Shown here piece after piece: positions 17,159-25,340 of a DNA stretch of 64,000 nucleotides (position 1 is its first letter; every line of letters begins with the position of its first letter). The notes beneath the pieces are model-generated. The model saw only the letters and a list, made by a program, of their open reading frames with translations. It did not search any database and was not told the DNA's origin. The position numbers and the translations under genes are program-made. Source of the DNA: Clostridium fermenticellae (GTDB lineage: Bacteria > Bacillota > Clostridia > Clostridiales > Clostridiaceae); contig NZ_CP032416.1 in the NCBI RefSeq assembly GCF_003600355.1, positions 124,001 through 188,000 of the forward strand, given 5' to 3'.

Positions 17159-18034
17159 ATGCTTAAAGTTTTATTAATTTTACTTGCTATATTTGCAATA
17201 TATTTTCTAGGTATATTTATAAAGGATTATAGGTATAAAATTAAAAATAATCGAGTTGATGATAAAAAATTTTTTACATTTGGATTAATAGGGTTCATAG
17301 TTAACTTTTTTGATACGCTCGGAATAGGGAGTTTTGCTATATTTACTGCAATACTTAAAAATTTTAAACTTACTCATGACAGAACCATACCGGGAACATT
17401 AAATGTTGCTTGTGCGATACCGGTTGCAGTAGAAGCGCTTGTATTTATAAATGTAATAAAAGTTGATGTTTTTTCATTGATACTTATGATTATTGCAGCT
17501 ACACTTGGAGCTGTACTCGGGGCTGGTTTTGTATCTAAATTAGATGAAAGAAAAGTTCAGATTGGGATGGGAACGGCACTTCTTGTAGTTGCATTTATAA
17601 TGTTTGCCGGGCAAGTGAATTTAATGCCATCTGGTGGAAATGCAACATCATTGTCTGGTGTAAAGTTGTGCATAGGACTTGTTGGAAATTTTATTTTTGG
17701 AGCGTTTATGACACTTGGAGTAGGTATATATGCACCATGTATGGCTTTGGTATTTGCTCTTGGAATGAGTCCTAGAGTAGCTTTCCCTGTGATGATGGGA
17801 TCATGTGCATTTTTAGAAATAGCTGCTTCTATTAAATTTGTAAAAGAAGGAGCGTATGATGTTAGAGTACCGCTTCCTGTTATGATATTTGGTTCTATAG
17901 GTGTCCTTATAGCCGCGTATATAGTGAAACAATTGCCTCTTTTTATACTAAAATGGGTGGTTATAGTTGTTATAATTTATACATCAATAATTATGTTTAT
18001 GTCTGCTTTCAAAAATACTAAGAATGAAGCGTAG
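17159..18034 (+). CDS. TSUP-family permease under proline T-box control
   Basis: A 291-residue paralogue of the protein at 15789-16688, with the same duplicated motifs (GFIVNFFDTLGIGSFAIFTA, GNFIFGAFMTLGVGIYAPCM) and the shared FALGMSPRVAFPVMMGSCAFL region in the second half. About eight membrane helices. It is the only gene behind the tRNA-Pro T-box, which normally controls uptake, synthesis or charging of the cognate amino acid. From that I infer proline uptake. No TSUP proline transporter is known to me, so this is a prediction. GGGAGG precedes the ATG. Confidence 0.85.
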   Translation: MLKVLLILLAIFAIYFLGIFIKDYRYKIKNNRVDDKKFFTFGLIGFIVNFFDTLGIGSFAIFTAILKNFKLTHDRTIPGTLNVACAIPVAVEALVFINVIKVDVFSLILMIIAATLGAVLGAGFVSKLDERKVQIGMGTALLVVAFIMFAGQVNLMPSGGNATSLSGVKLCIGLVGNFIFGAFMTLGVGIYAPCMALVFALGMSPRVAFPVMMGSCAFLEIAASIKFVKEGAYDVRVPLPVMIFGSIGVLIAAYIVKQLPLFILKWVVIVVIIYTSIIMFMSAFKNTKNEA

Positions 18035-18122
18035 TATTAAAATAGTAAAGTACTCTTCACATTTAATATGAATTAAACATATTATAACAATATAACAAGC
18101 ATTTATATTTGGAGTGAAGTCA

Positions 18123-19187
18123 TTGTTATATGCGCTAATTCTTGCTGGTGGAAAGGGAACAAGATTATTTCCATTATCAAGATCTAAGAATCCAAAGCAA
18201 TTCTTAAAAATCATTAATGGCAAGAGTTTTTTAAGAAATACAGTTGATAGAATATTTCCTCTAGTTGATAAAAGTAATATTTATGTTGTGACAAATAAGG
18301 ATTATATAGAAAAAGTTTATAAGGAGCTTCCCGATATCTCAAAAGATAATATATTTTCTGAACCGGAAAATAAAGAGACAGCAACTTGTATAGGATTTTC
18401 GGCAGTTAAATTGCTCAAAAAAGATAAAGATGCGATGATGATAGTTTTACCCTCCGATCATTATATTCATGATCAAAAGGTGTTTATAGATACAATTTCT
18501 CAGGGAGTTCAAATTGCTGAGAGAAGAAGGGGAATGGTAACTATAGGAGTAAAACCTACAAGACCAGAGACTGGATATGGATATATTGAAATGGGAGAAA
18601 GGATAAATGGTGACATTGCAACCTTCAAGGTCGAGAGATTTTTGGAGAAACCTAATATTGAAGTCGCTAAAGATTTATTAATAAAAGGAACATATCTTTG
18701 GAATAGTGGTATGTTTATATGGAGGGCAGATGTTTTTTTAAGAGAAATGCAAAAATATCTGCCTAAAATGTATAAGAGTATGATTAAGATATATGAGAGT
18801 ATAGGTACAGAATCAGAAGCAGATGCTATATCAAATCAATATAGCATAATAGATGGGATATCTGTAGATTTTGGTATAATGCAGAGAACACGAAAGGCAT
18901 ATGTTATAAAGTGTGAATTCCTGTGGGATGATATAGGAACGTTTGCAGCTTTGGGGAGGTTTTTAAAAGAATATAGGGGAAATAATGTATCTGGCAATAC
19001 ATTTTTGGATTCGAGTCAAAATTGTATTGTGTTTGGTAAAGATAGATTAATCATAGCATTTGGTATAAAGGATTTGATTATAGTGGACACCGGTGATGTA
19101 CTGTTAGTAATGGACAAAAACAAAGATCAGGAAATAAAATATCTTGTTAATCTATTAAGTGAAGATGGATTAGAAGGATATTTATAG
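18123..19187 (+). CDS. manC: Mannose-1-phosphate guanylyltransferase
   Basis: A 354-residue cytosolic nucleotidyltransferase making GDP-mannose for glycans. The N-terminal signature LILAGGKGTRLFPLSRSKNPKQFL, the LPSDHYI metal site, VERFLEKP and LWNSGMFIW are all family motifs. It lacks the C-terminal phosphomannose-isomerase domain of bifunctional enzymes. The start is TTG 18123, eight bases after GGAG at 18111-18114; GTG 18114 overlaps that site. It stands alone and ends in a strong terminator. Its sugar may serve surface or spore glycans. Confidence 0.9.
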   Translation: MLYALILAGGKGTRLFPLSRSKNPKQFLKIINGKSFLRNTVDRIFPLVDKSNIYVVTNKDYIEKVYKELPDISKDNIFSEPENKETATCIGFSAVKLLKKDKDAMMIVLPSDHYIHDQKVFIDTISQGVQIAERRRGMVTIGVKPTRPETGYGYIEMGERINGDIATFKVERFLEKPNIEVAKDLLIKGTYLWNSGMFIWRADVFLREMQKYLPKMYKSMIKIYESIGTESEADAISNQYSIIDGISVDFGIMQRTRKAYVIKCEFLWDDIGTFAALGRFLKEYRGNNVSGNTFLDSSQNCIVFGKDRLIIAFGIKDLIIVDTGDVLLVMDKNKDQEIKYLVNLLSEDGLEGYL

Positions 19188-19204
19188 TAAGTTAAACCTT
19201 TCAT

Positions 19205-19243
19205 AAAAAACATGAAAAAGCCAGGCTTTTTCATGTTTTTTTG
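19205..19243 (+). terminator. Intrinsic terminator after manC
   Basis: The arms ACATGAAAAAGCC and GGCTTTTTCATGT form a near-continuous stem with a one-base loop, followed by a T run. Confidence 0.9.
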
Positions 19244-19257
19244 ATTTACAGGAAACA

Positions 19258-19286
19258 TTGAATATTTATAGAAAACATGTTAGAAT
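19258..19286 (+). promoter_or_regulatory. Sigma-A promoter of the ferritin gene
   Basis: TTGAAT (19258-19263), 17 bases and TAGAAT (19281-19286). Confidence 0.65.
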
Positions 19287-19296
19287 ATTATAAATT

Positions 19297-19327
19297 ATTA
19301 GTAATAACCATTCTGGTTAATACTAAT
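19297..19327 (+). promoter_or_regulatory. Operator-like inverted repeat at the ferritin transcription start
   Basis: ATTAGTAATAACC (19297-19309) and GGTTAATACTAAT (19315-19327) match at 12 of 13 positions around a 5-base centre. The repeat begins 11 bases after the -10 box, so a bound repressor would block initiation. It does not match a Fur or PerR box closely. Confidence 0.5.
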
Positions 19328-19355
19328 TAAATATCTTAGGAAGAAGGTATGTTTT

Positions 19356-19874
19356 ATGTTAAGTGACAGACTTGTTGAAGCTATAAATGAACAAATAAAT
19401 TTTGAGATGTACTCGGCGAATATATATTTTGCTATGCAGGCATACTGTGATTCTATTGATCTGGATGGATTTGCTAATTTCTTCAAAGTGCAGATTCAGG
19501 AAGAAAACTATCATACATCCAAATTTTATGATTTCTTAAAGACAATGGGAGCAAGAATAAAAATAGGTGCAATAGAAGGGCCTAGTAATGAATATAGCTC
19601 AATAAACGAGATATTTAGAATTGGTTTGGAACATGAAAAGAAAGTTACCTCCAGAATCTATAATTTAATGGATATGGCAACTGAAGAGAAAGAACATGCA
19701 ACCATAAGCTTATTGAAATGGTTTATAGATGAGCAGGTAGAAGAAGAAGATACATTTAATAAACTTATTAAGAAGTTAGATAGAATAAAAGAAAATCAAG
19801 CAGGTATATATATGTTAGATACAGAATTACAAGCGAGAACTTTTGTTCAACCAACAGCTACAAATGGTAACTAA
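19356..19874 (+). CDS. ftnA: Non-haem ferritin
   Basis: A 172-residue iron-storage subunit that forms a 24-mer shell in the cytoplasm and oxidises Fe(II). The ferroxidase residues are visible: Glu in INEQINFEMYSANIY, Glu-Glu-x-x-His in QEENYHTSKFYDF and Glu in VEEEDTFNKLI. The length is typical of FtnA, without a haem-binding Met-rich segment. It is followed 64 bases later by the high-molecular-weight rubredoxin, so the pair may be an oxygen- or iron-stress unit. Confidence 0.95.
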   Translation: MLSDRLVEAINEQINFEMYSANIYFAMQAYCDSIDLDGFANFFKVQIQEENYHTSKFYDFLKTMGARIKIGAIEGPSNEYSSINEIFRIGLEHEKKVTSRIYNLMDMATEEKEHATISLLKWFIDEQVEEEDTFNKLIKKLDRIKENQAGIYMLDTELQARTFVQPTATNGN

Positions 19875-19889
19875 TTTAATTAAGGGATA

Positions 19890-19926
19890 GGAGGATAGTA
19901 CTTACATTTGATTTACACGGTAAGTA
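19890..19926 (+). promoter_or_regulatory. Ribosome site and hairpin ahead of the rubredoxin gene
   Basis: GGAGG (19890-19894) is followed by TACTTAC (19899-19905), which pairs perfectly with GTAAGTA (19920-19926). The ATG at 19939 is 44 bases from the Shine-Dalgarno; folding shortens this to about 16. A tiny frame TTG 19908 to TGA (12 codons) overlaps the ATG and could instead act as a leader peptide. Confidence 0.4.
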
Positions 19927-19938
19927 TTGATAAATTTT

Positions 19939-20619
19939 ATGATTGATAATAAGGCATTTTACAAATTAAGTTATGGTCTCTATGTTGTTAGTTCTATTGC
20001 AAGTGGTAGAAAAAATGGTCAAATAGCTAATACGGTTTTTCAGATAACATCAGATCCATTAACTGTTGCTGTTAGTATAAATAAATCAAATCTGACTCAT
20101 GAATACATACAAAGGAGCAGACTTATAGGTGTATCTGCATTGTCGGAGAAAACACCTATTCCGTTCATAGGAAGATTTGGATTTAAATCAGGAAGGGATA
20201 TAGACAAGTTTGATGGAGTAGATTTCAAAATGGGAGAAAGCGGAGTCCCTATAGTATTGGAAAACACAACATCATATTTTGAGCTGCAAGTTGAAAAAGA
20301 GGTAGATACTTCAACTCATACAATATTTATATGTAAGGTGTTAAATGCTGAAGTTATTGATGATTCTAATGCAATGACTTATAAATATTATCAGGAAGTA
20401 AAGCAGGGAAGAGTTTCTAGGCCTTCCGTAGAATCTGACGTAAAGACTTCTGATGGAAAGTCTAAGTATATGTGCCAAATATGCGGATATATATATAATC
20501 CGGCAGTTGGTGATGAAACTTCAGGGATAGCAGCTGGAACGGCATTTGAAGATTTGCCTAGCAACTGGCAATGTCCTGTTTGTAAAGTTAGTAAAGATGA
20601 GTTTAAAAAAATAGATTAG
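19939..20619 (+). CDS. hrb: High-molecular-weight rubredoxin (flavin reductase-rubredoxin fusion)
   Basis: A 226-residue fusion. Residues 1-155 form a flavin-reductase/flavoredoxin domain that binds FMN ([32 protein letters not shown]). Residues 170-226 form a rubredoxin with the two iron-binding pairs [10 protein letters not shown] and [11 protein letters not shown]. In clostridia Hrb carries electrons from NAD(P)H reductases to flavodiiron oxygen or NO reductases. I chose ATG 19939 because family members start at this point. The ribosome site is unusually far upstream. It follows ferritin, which suits oxidative-stress defence. Confidence 0.93.
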   Translation: MIDNKAFYKLSYGLYVVSSIASGRKNGQIANTVFQITSDPLTVAVSINKSNLTHEYIQRSRLIGVSALSEKTPIPFIGRFGFKSGRDIDKFDGVDFKMGESGVPIVLENTTSYFELQVEKEVDTSTHTIFICKVLNAEVIDDSNAMTYKYYQEVKQGRVSRPSVESDVKTSDGKSKYMCQICGYIYNPAVGDETSGIAAGTAFEDLPSNWQCPVCKVSKDEFKKID

Positions 20620-20628
20620 ATCACTACT

Positions 20629-20678
20629 AAAAAAACATCTTTTTGGATCAATATTAAAGTCCAAAAGGATGTTTTTTA
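20629..20678 (+). terminator. Intrinsic terminator between hrb and the L,D-transpeptidase gene
   Basis: AAAACATCTTTTTGGA pairs with TCCAAAAGGATGTTTT, A-rich before and T-rich after, so it can work in both directions for these convergent genes. Confidence 0.88.
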
Positions 20679-20698
20679 TTGCTTATATATTTTTACTG

Positions 20699-22099
20699 TT
20701 AATAGTAACAAACAACAGGGGTACCAGCATCGATATTATTGTATAGAGTTTGTGCCAAATAATATGGGGCATTTACACATCCATGTGAACCCGATGTTAG
20801 ATATATATTTCCTCCAAAGGAACTTCTCCAACTTGCATCATGTATGCCTATTCCTCCATTAAAAGGCATCCAAAAATTAACTGGAGAAGCATAACCTTCA
20901 CCCTTTAGGGTTGCATTTCGCTCTTTATATTTTAATCTGTACACCCCGGCTGGAGTTGAAGTATTTAAACTCATATTGCCAGTTACAACATCACCTTGAG
21001 TTACTAGAGATCCTTTCTTATAGAACCATAAATGCTGGTTTACCATATCTATTTCAACATAAGTATTTCCAATATCATCTGAACTGTGTGATGCTGCAGT
21101 TTGGAGATATATGGGTTCTCTTGTAACAGTCCTTCCATTTTTTATATCATCAATTAATTTCTGAATATCTTCACTTGAATTAATATCCCATCCGTAATCT
21201 CCACCACCTATGCTTATTGTATTGCCAGAGGTTGTAACGAAATTTCTTGTTTTGCCAATTGTTTCATAGTTACTAAATAACTTGCGCATATATTTTGTTA
21301 ATATGCTGTTGTCAAAAACAACTTCATAGTTATCATCAACATTAAGCCACTTATTTATTTTTGAGCCATCTATAACTTCCTTTTTATCACCGAAAGTATA
21401 TATTATTTTTGATGAAACATACTTATTAAGAATATTCTTTATTTCTGAAGTCTTTTTTGATTTCACGGTATATTTTGGTTTCAGATAACAGTTTGTCGAA
21501 TCTAGGTTTAATGTTGTAGTGCCAGTAGACAATGCATTTACAATATTCTTATATAAGACATCTTTATCTATCTTGTTACCATTTACTTCATTTAATACCA
21601 CATATCCTGTGCTGGAATATTTAAAACTCGGATTTTTGGGTTCGATTATATTTTTACTATCTAAACAAGATAAGTTGTTAATTTTTTCCTGAAGTAGTTT
21701 ATTACTATATATAATATTGGCTTTAAGTTTAGAGTTTTTCGAATCTAATGCTCCAAATATCCAATTGAAACTACCCTGCTTGTCTTTAAGTCTCTTAAAT
21801 TCATCGTTTGAACTGAGTTTTAAATTAATTTCAGTTGATGTGATTTGCTCAGTTTTTCCACTCTTTTCTTTTAAACTTAGTTTATATGATTCCATTTGGG
21901 AAGTCATTTGTTTAGCTGCTTCTTTAATAGTCTTAGCTGAAACATTTACGCAGTTAATTTCAGTTCCAAAATAAAAATGAGTCCTAAAATATGTTGCCAT
22001 TCCCAAGTATATAACAAGAAGAGTGCATATTATGCTTCCTACTATAACCTTGTTATTTTTATTTTTTTTCTCCTTTTCAGTTTCTGCGTCATTTTCCAT
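20699..22099 (-). CDS. L,D-transpeptidase (YkuD) with peptidoglycan-binding domain
   Basis: A 466-residue membrane-anchored cell-wall enzyme. One N-terminal helix (VIVGSIICTLLVIYLGMATY) follows a charged cytosolic stretch. A central region of two PG_binding_4-like repeats spans about residues 60-310. The C-terminal YkuD domain has the catalytic motif SHGCVN with its cysteine and the upstream GIGIHDASW. It forms 3-3 cross-links in peptidoglycan. The start with Met at 22099 has AGAAGG nine bases upstream; the ATG at 22108 overlaps that site. It is divergent from the nucleosidase gene. Confidence 0.9.
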   Translation of the reverse strand: MENDAETEKEKKNKNNKVIVGSIICTLLVIYLGMATYFRTHFYFGTEINCVNVSAKTIKEAAKQMTSQMESYKLSLKEKSGKTEQITSTEINLKLSSNDEFKRLKDKQGSFNWIFGALDSKNSKLKANIIYSNKLLQEKINNLSCLDSKNIIEPKNPSFKYSSTGYVVLNEVNGNKIDKDVLYKNIVNALSTGTTTLNLDSTNCYLKPKYTVKSKKTSEIKNILNKYVSSKIIYTFGDKKEVIDGSKINKWLNVDDNYEVVFDNSILTKYMRKLFSNYETIGKTRNFVTTSGNTISIGGGDYGWDINSSEDIQKLIDDIKNGRTVTREPIYLQTAASHSSDDIGNTYVEIDMVNQHLWFYKKGSLVTQGDVVTGNMSLNTSTPAGVYRLKYKERNATLKGEGYASPVNFWMPFNGGIGIHDASWRSSFGGNIYLTSGSHGCVNAPYYLAQTLYNNIDAGTPVVCYY

Positions 22100-22502
22100 G
22101 ATACCCATCCCTTCTGACTTGCGATAAAATTTTAGAAGTTAATTTTTGTATTTTAATATTAATAAAATCCATGTTTAATTATAACATTAGATTACCAAAT
22201 AATTAAATAAAAAATATATTAAATTTTTAGTTTATAGGAAGAAAATGAATTTTTTATTATGAAAAATATAATCACCTGCAAATATTAAGTATTTACTTAA
22301 TATTTGCAGGCGGTTACATATTTTTAAAACAAATACTTTCCTACTTTATTTTACATTATTCTGGTTTTAATGTCCACATTTATTTGTAAATTTTTGAAAG
22401 TTAAATTATATTAATGGCGAAAATAATCGACTCATTTTTAACTTTTTAATGTCTTTTTGCAGTATTATAGATTAAACTATTAATATAAAAGGAGGTAGTT
22501 TG
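22100..22502. other. 400-base divergent intergenic region with a perfect 16-bp palindrome
   Basis: CCTGCAAATATTAAGT (22275-22290) and ACTTAATATTTGCAGG (22295-22310) are exact inverted copies with the 4-base loop ATTT. Both flanking genes start here and run outward, so it is not a terminator for either. The rest is AT-rich and I could not place a convincing promoter. Confidence 0.6.
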
Positions 22503-23330
22503 ATGATATACATAATGACAGCAATGTATTACGAAGCACGGCCGCTTATAAAGACTTTTGGATTAAAAAAAGACTTGAATTATGATAAGTTTCAAGTTTT
22601 TAGAAACGATGATGTAGTTCTTATAATAAGTGGGGTAGGTGCTGTAAAGGCATCAATTGCAGTAACGTATATTCTCACTTCTTTAAGAAGAGATATATTA
22701 GATGACGATATTTTTATAAACTTTGGTATTTGTGGTTCGGCTTATAAGAAGAATGGAATTGTAATATGTAATAAGATAACTGACCATTGTACTGGAAGAT
22801 CATATTATCCTGATATGTTGTTTAAGCATCCATTTTTAGAAGGAGAAATTGAAACCTTTCCTAATGTGATTAATGAAAGAAGAGATATGGAAAGTGATTT
22901 TGTAGATATGGAGGCATCCGGAGCTTTTCAAGCGGCTTCTTTATTTTTTTTAACTTGTCAGATGCATTTTATAAAAATAATTTCAGATTTTCTTGTTACG
23001 GATAATATAACAGGTAATAGCGTAGAGAAATTAGTAAATGATAATTTAGATGATTTTGTTAAATGGCTTAATTTAAGAAGAAATATATGTTTAAAAGAAA
23101 AGAAGATATTGACTAATTATGAAAATGTATATATAGAAAGTATTAGTCATAATTTGAATATTACAGATAGCATGAAACATGAATTTGTAGATTTATGTAT
23201 TGATTATAAAATAAGATCTCATGATGATTTAAGCGGAGTTCTTGAATTATTTGAAAAATACAAGTGTCAATCTAAAAGGGAAGGGAAGATTTATTTTGGA
23301 AAACTCAGATCAAAGCTTATGGAATTGTAA
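22503..23330 (+). CDS. MTA/SAH nucleosidase-like protein coupled to splB
   Basis: A 275-residue protein. The first about 190 residues resemble the nucleoside phosphorylase / MTA-SAH nucleosidase fold: IIYIMTAM-type start, SGVGAVKASIAVTYIL glycine loop, FGICGSA, DMEASGAFQAAS (the MTAN VDMEA motif with its Glu) near residue 136, and ISDFLVTDN with the catalytic-type Asp. A helical extension of some 85 residues follows. ATG 22503 is six bases after GGAGGT. Its end overlaps splB. I infer that it removes 5'-deoxyadenosine or related nucleosides from the radical SAM reaction. The substrate is unproven. Confidence 0.75.
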   Translation: MIYIMTAMYYEARPLIKTFGLKKDLNYDKFQVFRNDDVVLIISGVGAVKASIAVTYILTSLRRDILDDDIFINFGICGSAYKKNGIVICNKITDHCTGRSYYPDMLFKHPFLEGEIETFPNVINERRDMESDFVDMEASGAFQAASLFFLTCQMHFIKIISDFLVTDNITGNSVEKLVNDNLDDFVKWLNLRRNICLKEKKILTNYENVYIESISHNLNITDSMKHEFVDLCIDYKIRSHDDLSGVLELFEKYKCQSKREGKIYFGKLRSKLMEL

Positions 23331-24306
23331 TTTTTCTCATATATATGTTGAGAAAGACGCTGTTAATAATGTAAATACAAAAACGATATTAAGATATTTT
23401 AAAGATGCTAATAAAATATACATAGACAGCTATAAAGAAATTTTTAATAGATCTCATCAAAGTTTTAATATTCAGAAGAAAAGTATTAATTTAATACTTG
23501 CAATAAAAAAGGATAATTTTATATATAAAGGCGCAGATGTATGTGAAAACTTTGGAAATAAGTATTTTTATTACACATCTTCAATAATGAATTGTATATA
23601 TAATTGCGAATATTGTTATCTCAAAGGAATGTATCCTTCTGCTAATATTGTAATATGGGTTAATGTAGATGATACTTTTAAAGAGATATCGGAAATTTTG
23701 AAACAACATCCGATGTATATATGCATATCATATGATACTGATTTACTTGCACTTGAAACTGTAACATCCTTTGTGAATATGTGGATAGATTTTGCGAAAG
23801 ATAGAGATAATTTAAAGCTTGAACTCAGGACTAAGAGTTCAAATTTTAATTCAATAGCGAATATTAAGCCTATAAAAAATATGATTATAGCATGGACACT
23901 TTCACCCGAATATATAATTGAAAGATTTGAAAAAGATACTCCATCCTTCAAGAAAAGGATTAGCAGCATAAAGATGGCGATAGATATGGGATGGAAGGTC
24001 AGAATTTGTTTTGATCCATTGATATATGTTGATAATTGGAGAGAAGTATATTCAAATTATTTGAATGAGTTGTTCAATTTAATACCTGCTGAGAAAATAT
24101 ATGATATAAGTATAGGTGTATTTAGAATATCAAAAACCTACTTTAAAAATATGAAGAAGCAGCATAGAAATTCTTATATACTTGCGTATCCGTTTGAATA
24201 TACCGATGGTGTATATAGTTATAGAGAAAAAGATAAAAATGAACTTGTTGATTTCGTATACAATTTGTGTAAAAAGTATGTGAATAACTGCAAGATATAT
24301 GTATAA
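23296..24306 (+). CDS. splB: Spore photoproduct lyase
   Basis: A 336-residue radical SAM enzyme that repairs the thymine dimer formed in UV-exposed spore DNA during germination. The cluster motif is the family-specific CIYNCEYC (Cx3Cx2C) inside YTSSIMNCIYNCEYCYLKG. NLILAIKKDNF and GADVCENFGNKYFYY also match SplB. A cysteine in MYICISYDTD may be the hydrogen-donor cysteine. TTG 23296 follows GGGAAG and overlaps the upstream gene by 35 bases, so the genes are coupled. Expression is expected in the forespore (sigma G in Bacillus); I could not identify the promoter. Confidence 0.93.
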   Translation: MENSDQSLWNCNFSHIYVEKDAVNNVNTKTILRYFKDANKIYIDSYKEIFNRSHQSFNIQKKSINLILAIKKDNFIYKGADVCENFGNKYFYYTSSIMNCIYNCEYCYLKGMYPSANIVIWVNVDDTFKEISEILKQHPMYICISYDTDLLALETVTSFVNMWIDFAKDRDNLKLELRTKSSNFNSIANIKPIKNMIIAWTLSPEYIIERFEKDTPSFKKRISSIKMAIDMGWKVRICFDPLIYVDNWREVYSNYLNELFNLIPAEKIYDISIGVFRISKTYFKNMKKQHRNSYILAYPFEYTDGVYSYREKDKNELVDFVYNLCKKYVNNCKIYV

Positions 24307-24353
24307 TAAAAGTTGTGTATTTAATTTTAGGGTATCGAGGTGATGTAATTAAA

Positions 24354-25235
24354 ATGACGATGAGATCAAAAGCCGATTTAAGTTTATTATCCATTACAGT
24401 GTTTTGGGGTGCTAGTTTTCCAATAACAAGTGTTATATTGAAATATGTACCACCATATTCGCTTATGGTATTGAGATATCTTGCGGCAGGAATAATGCTC
24501 CTTATAGTAATTTATAAAAAATTTAAAAGTATGGATATTAAAATAATAAAGGCGGGAATATTAATAGGCATATCTTTATTTTTAGGATGTGCGCTTCAAT
24601 TTGTTGGACTTGTTTACACAACTCCAAGTAAATCGGCATTTATAACAGGACTCAATGTTGCAATTGTTCCTGTAATTTTGGCATTTAAGCTAAAGAAATT
24701 ACCAGATATGAAAACAACACTAGGAATTATATTATCTATAAGTGGACTTGCCTTTATATCCTTAAATGCTGGTGGCCCAATAAACTTGGGTGATTTTTTA
24801 ACTCTACTTTGTGCAGTAGCATTTGCAGTTCAGATAATACTTGTAGATTCATATGTAAGAGATGCGGATCCACTTGTAATTACATGTATTCAGTTTCTTA
24901 CTATTGGTATACTTTCAATTCCGCCTTCGATTTTTATTGAGCACTTTAGTGTTACATTTAATCGGTTTTCTGTTATAAGTTTACTGTTTATGATATTTTT
25001 TTGTACTATAGCTGCATATGGAGTACAGAATAAAATGCAGAGATATACAAGCCCTACTCATGCAGCAATAATATTTTTAGCAGAACCAGTATTTGGAGCT
25101 ATAACATCTGTCTTTATAGGTGATAGTTTGACAGGAAAAACTTTAATTGGCTGTATAATGATTCTTGCCGGAATGGTTGTTATAAATTTGAAGATAAAAA
25201 TGCCTCAGCTGAAATTAAATAAAGATAATAATTGA
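24354..25235 (+). CDS. EamA/DMT-family transporter
   Basis: A 293-residue membrane protein with ten predicted helices and two EamA repeats. The first holds FWGASFPITSVILKYVPPYSLM and the second the C-terminal SPTHAAIIFLAEPVFGAITSV motif. Members export amino acids or metabolites by proton exchange. ATG 24354 lies nine bases after CGAGGTGAT. It starts 47 bases after splB and ends in a terminator, so it may be expressed with splB. The substrate cannot be told. Confidence 0.88.
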   Translation: MTMRSKADLSLLSITVFWGASFPITSVILKYVPPYSLMVLRYLAAGIMLLIVIYKKFKSMDIKIIKAGILIGISLFLGCALQFVGLVYTTPSKSAFITGLNVAIVPVILAFKLKKLPDMKTTLGIILSISGLAFISLNAGGPINLGDFLTLLCAVAFAVQIILVDSYVRDADPLVITCIQFLTIGILSIPPSIFIEHFSVTFNRFSVISLLFMIFFCTIAAYGVQNKMQRYTSPTHAAIIFLAEPVFGAITSVFIGDSLTGKTLIGCIMILAGMVVINLKIKMPQLKLNKDNN

Positions 25236-25237
25236 TG

Positions 25238-25266
25238 AACGCTATTTCTTTAATAGCGTTTTCTTC
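25238..25266 (+). terminator. Intrinsic terminator after the DMT transporter
   Basis: AACGCTATT and AATAGCGTT form a 9-bp stem with a short loop, followed by TTCTTC. Confidence 0.8.
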
Positions 25267-25340
25267 ATACATGTGGAATACTTCTCATATAATATTATAA
25301 GTAGAATTTAATACATAACTATTTATTAGGGGGAGTATAT

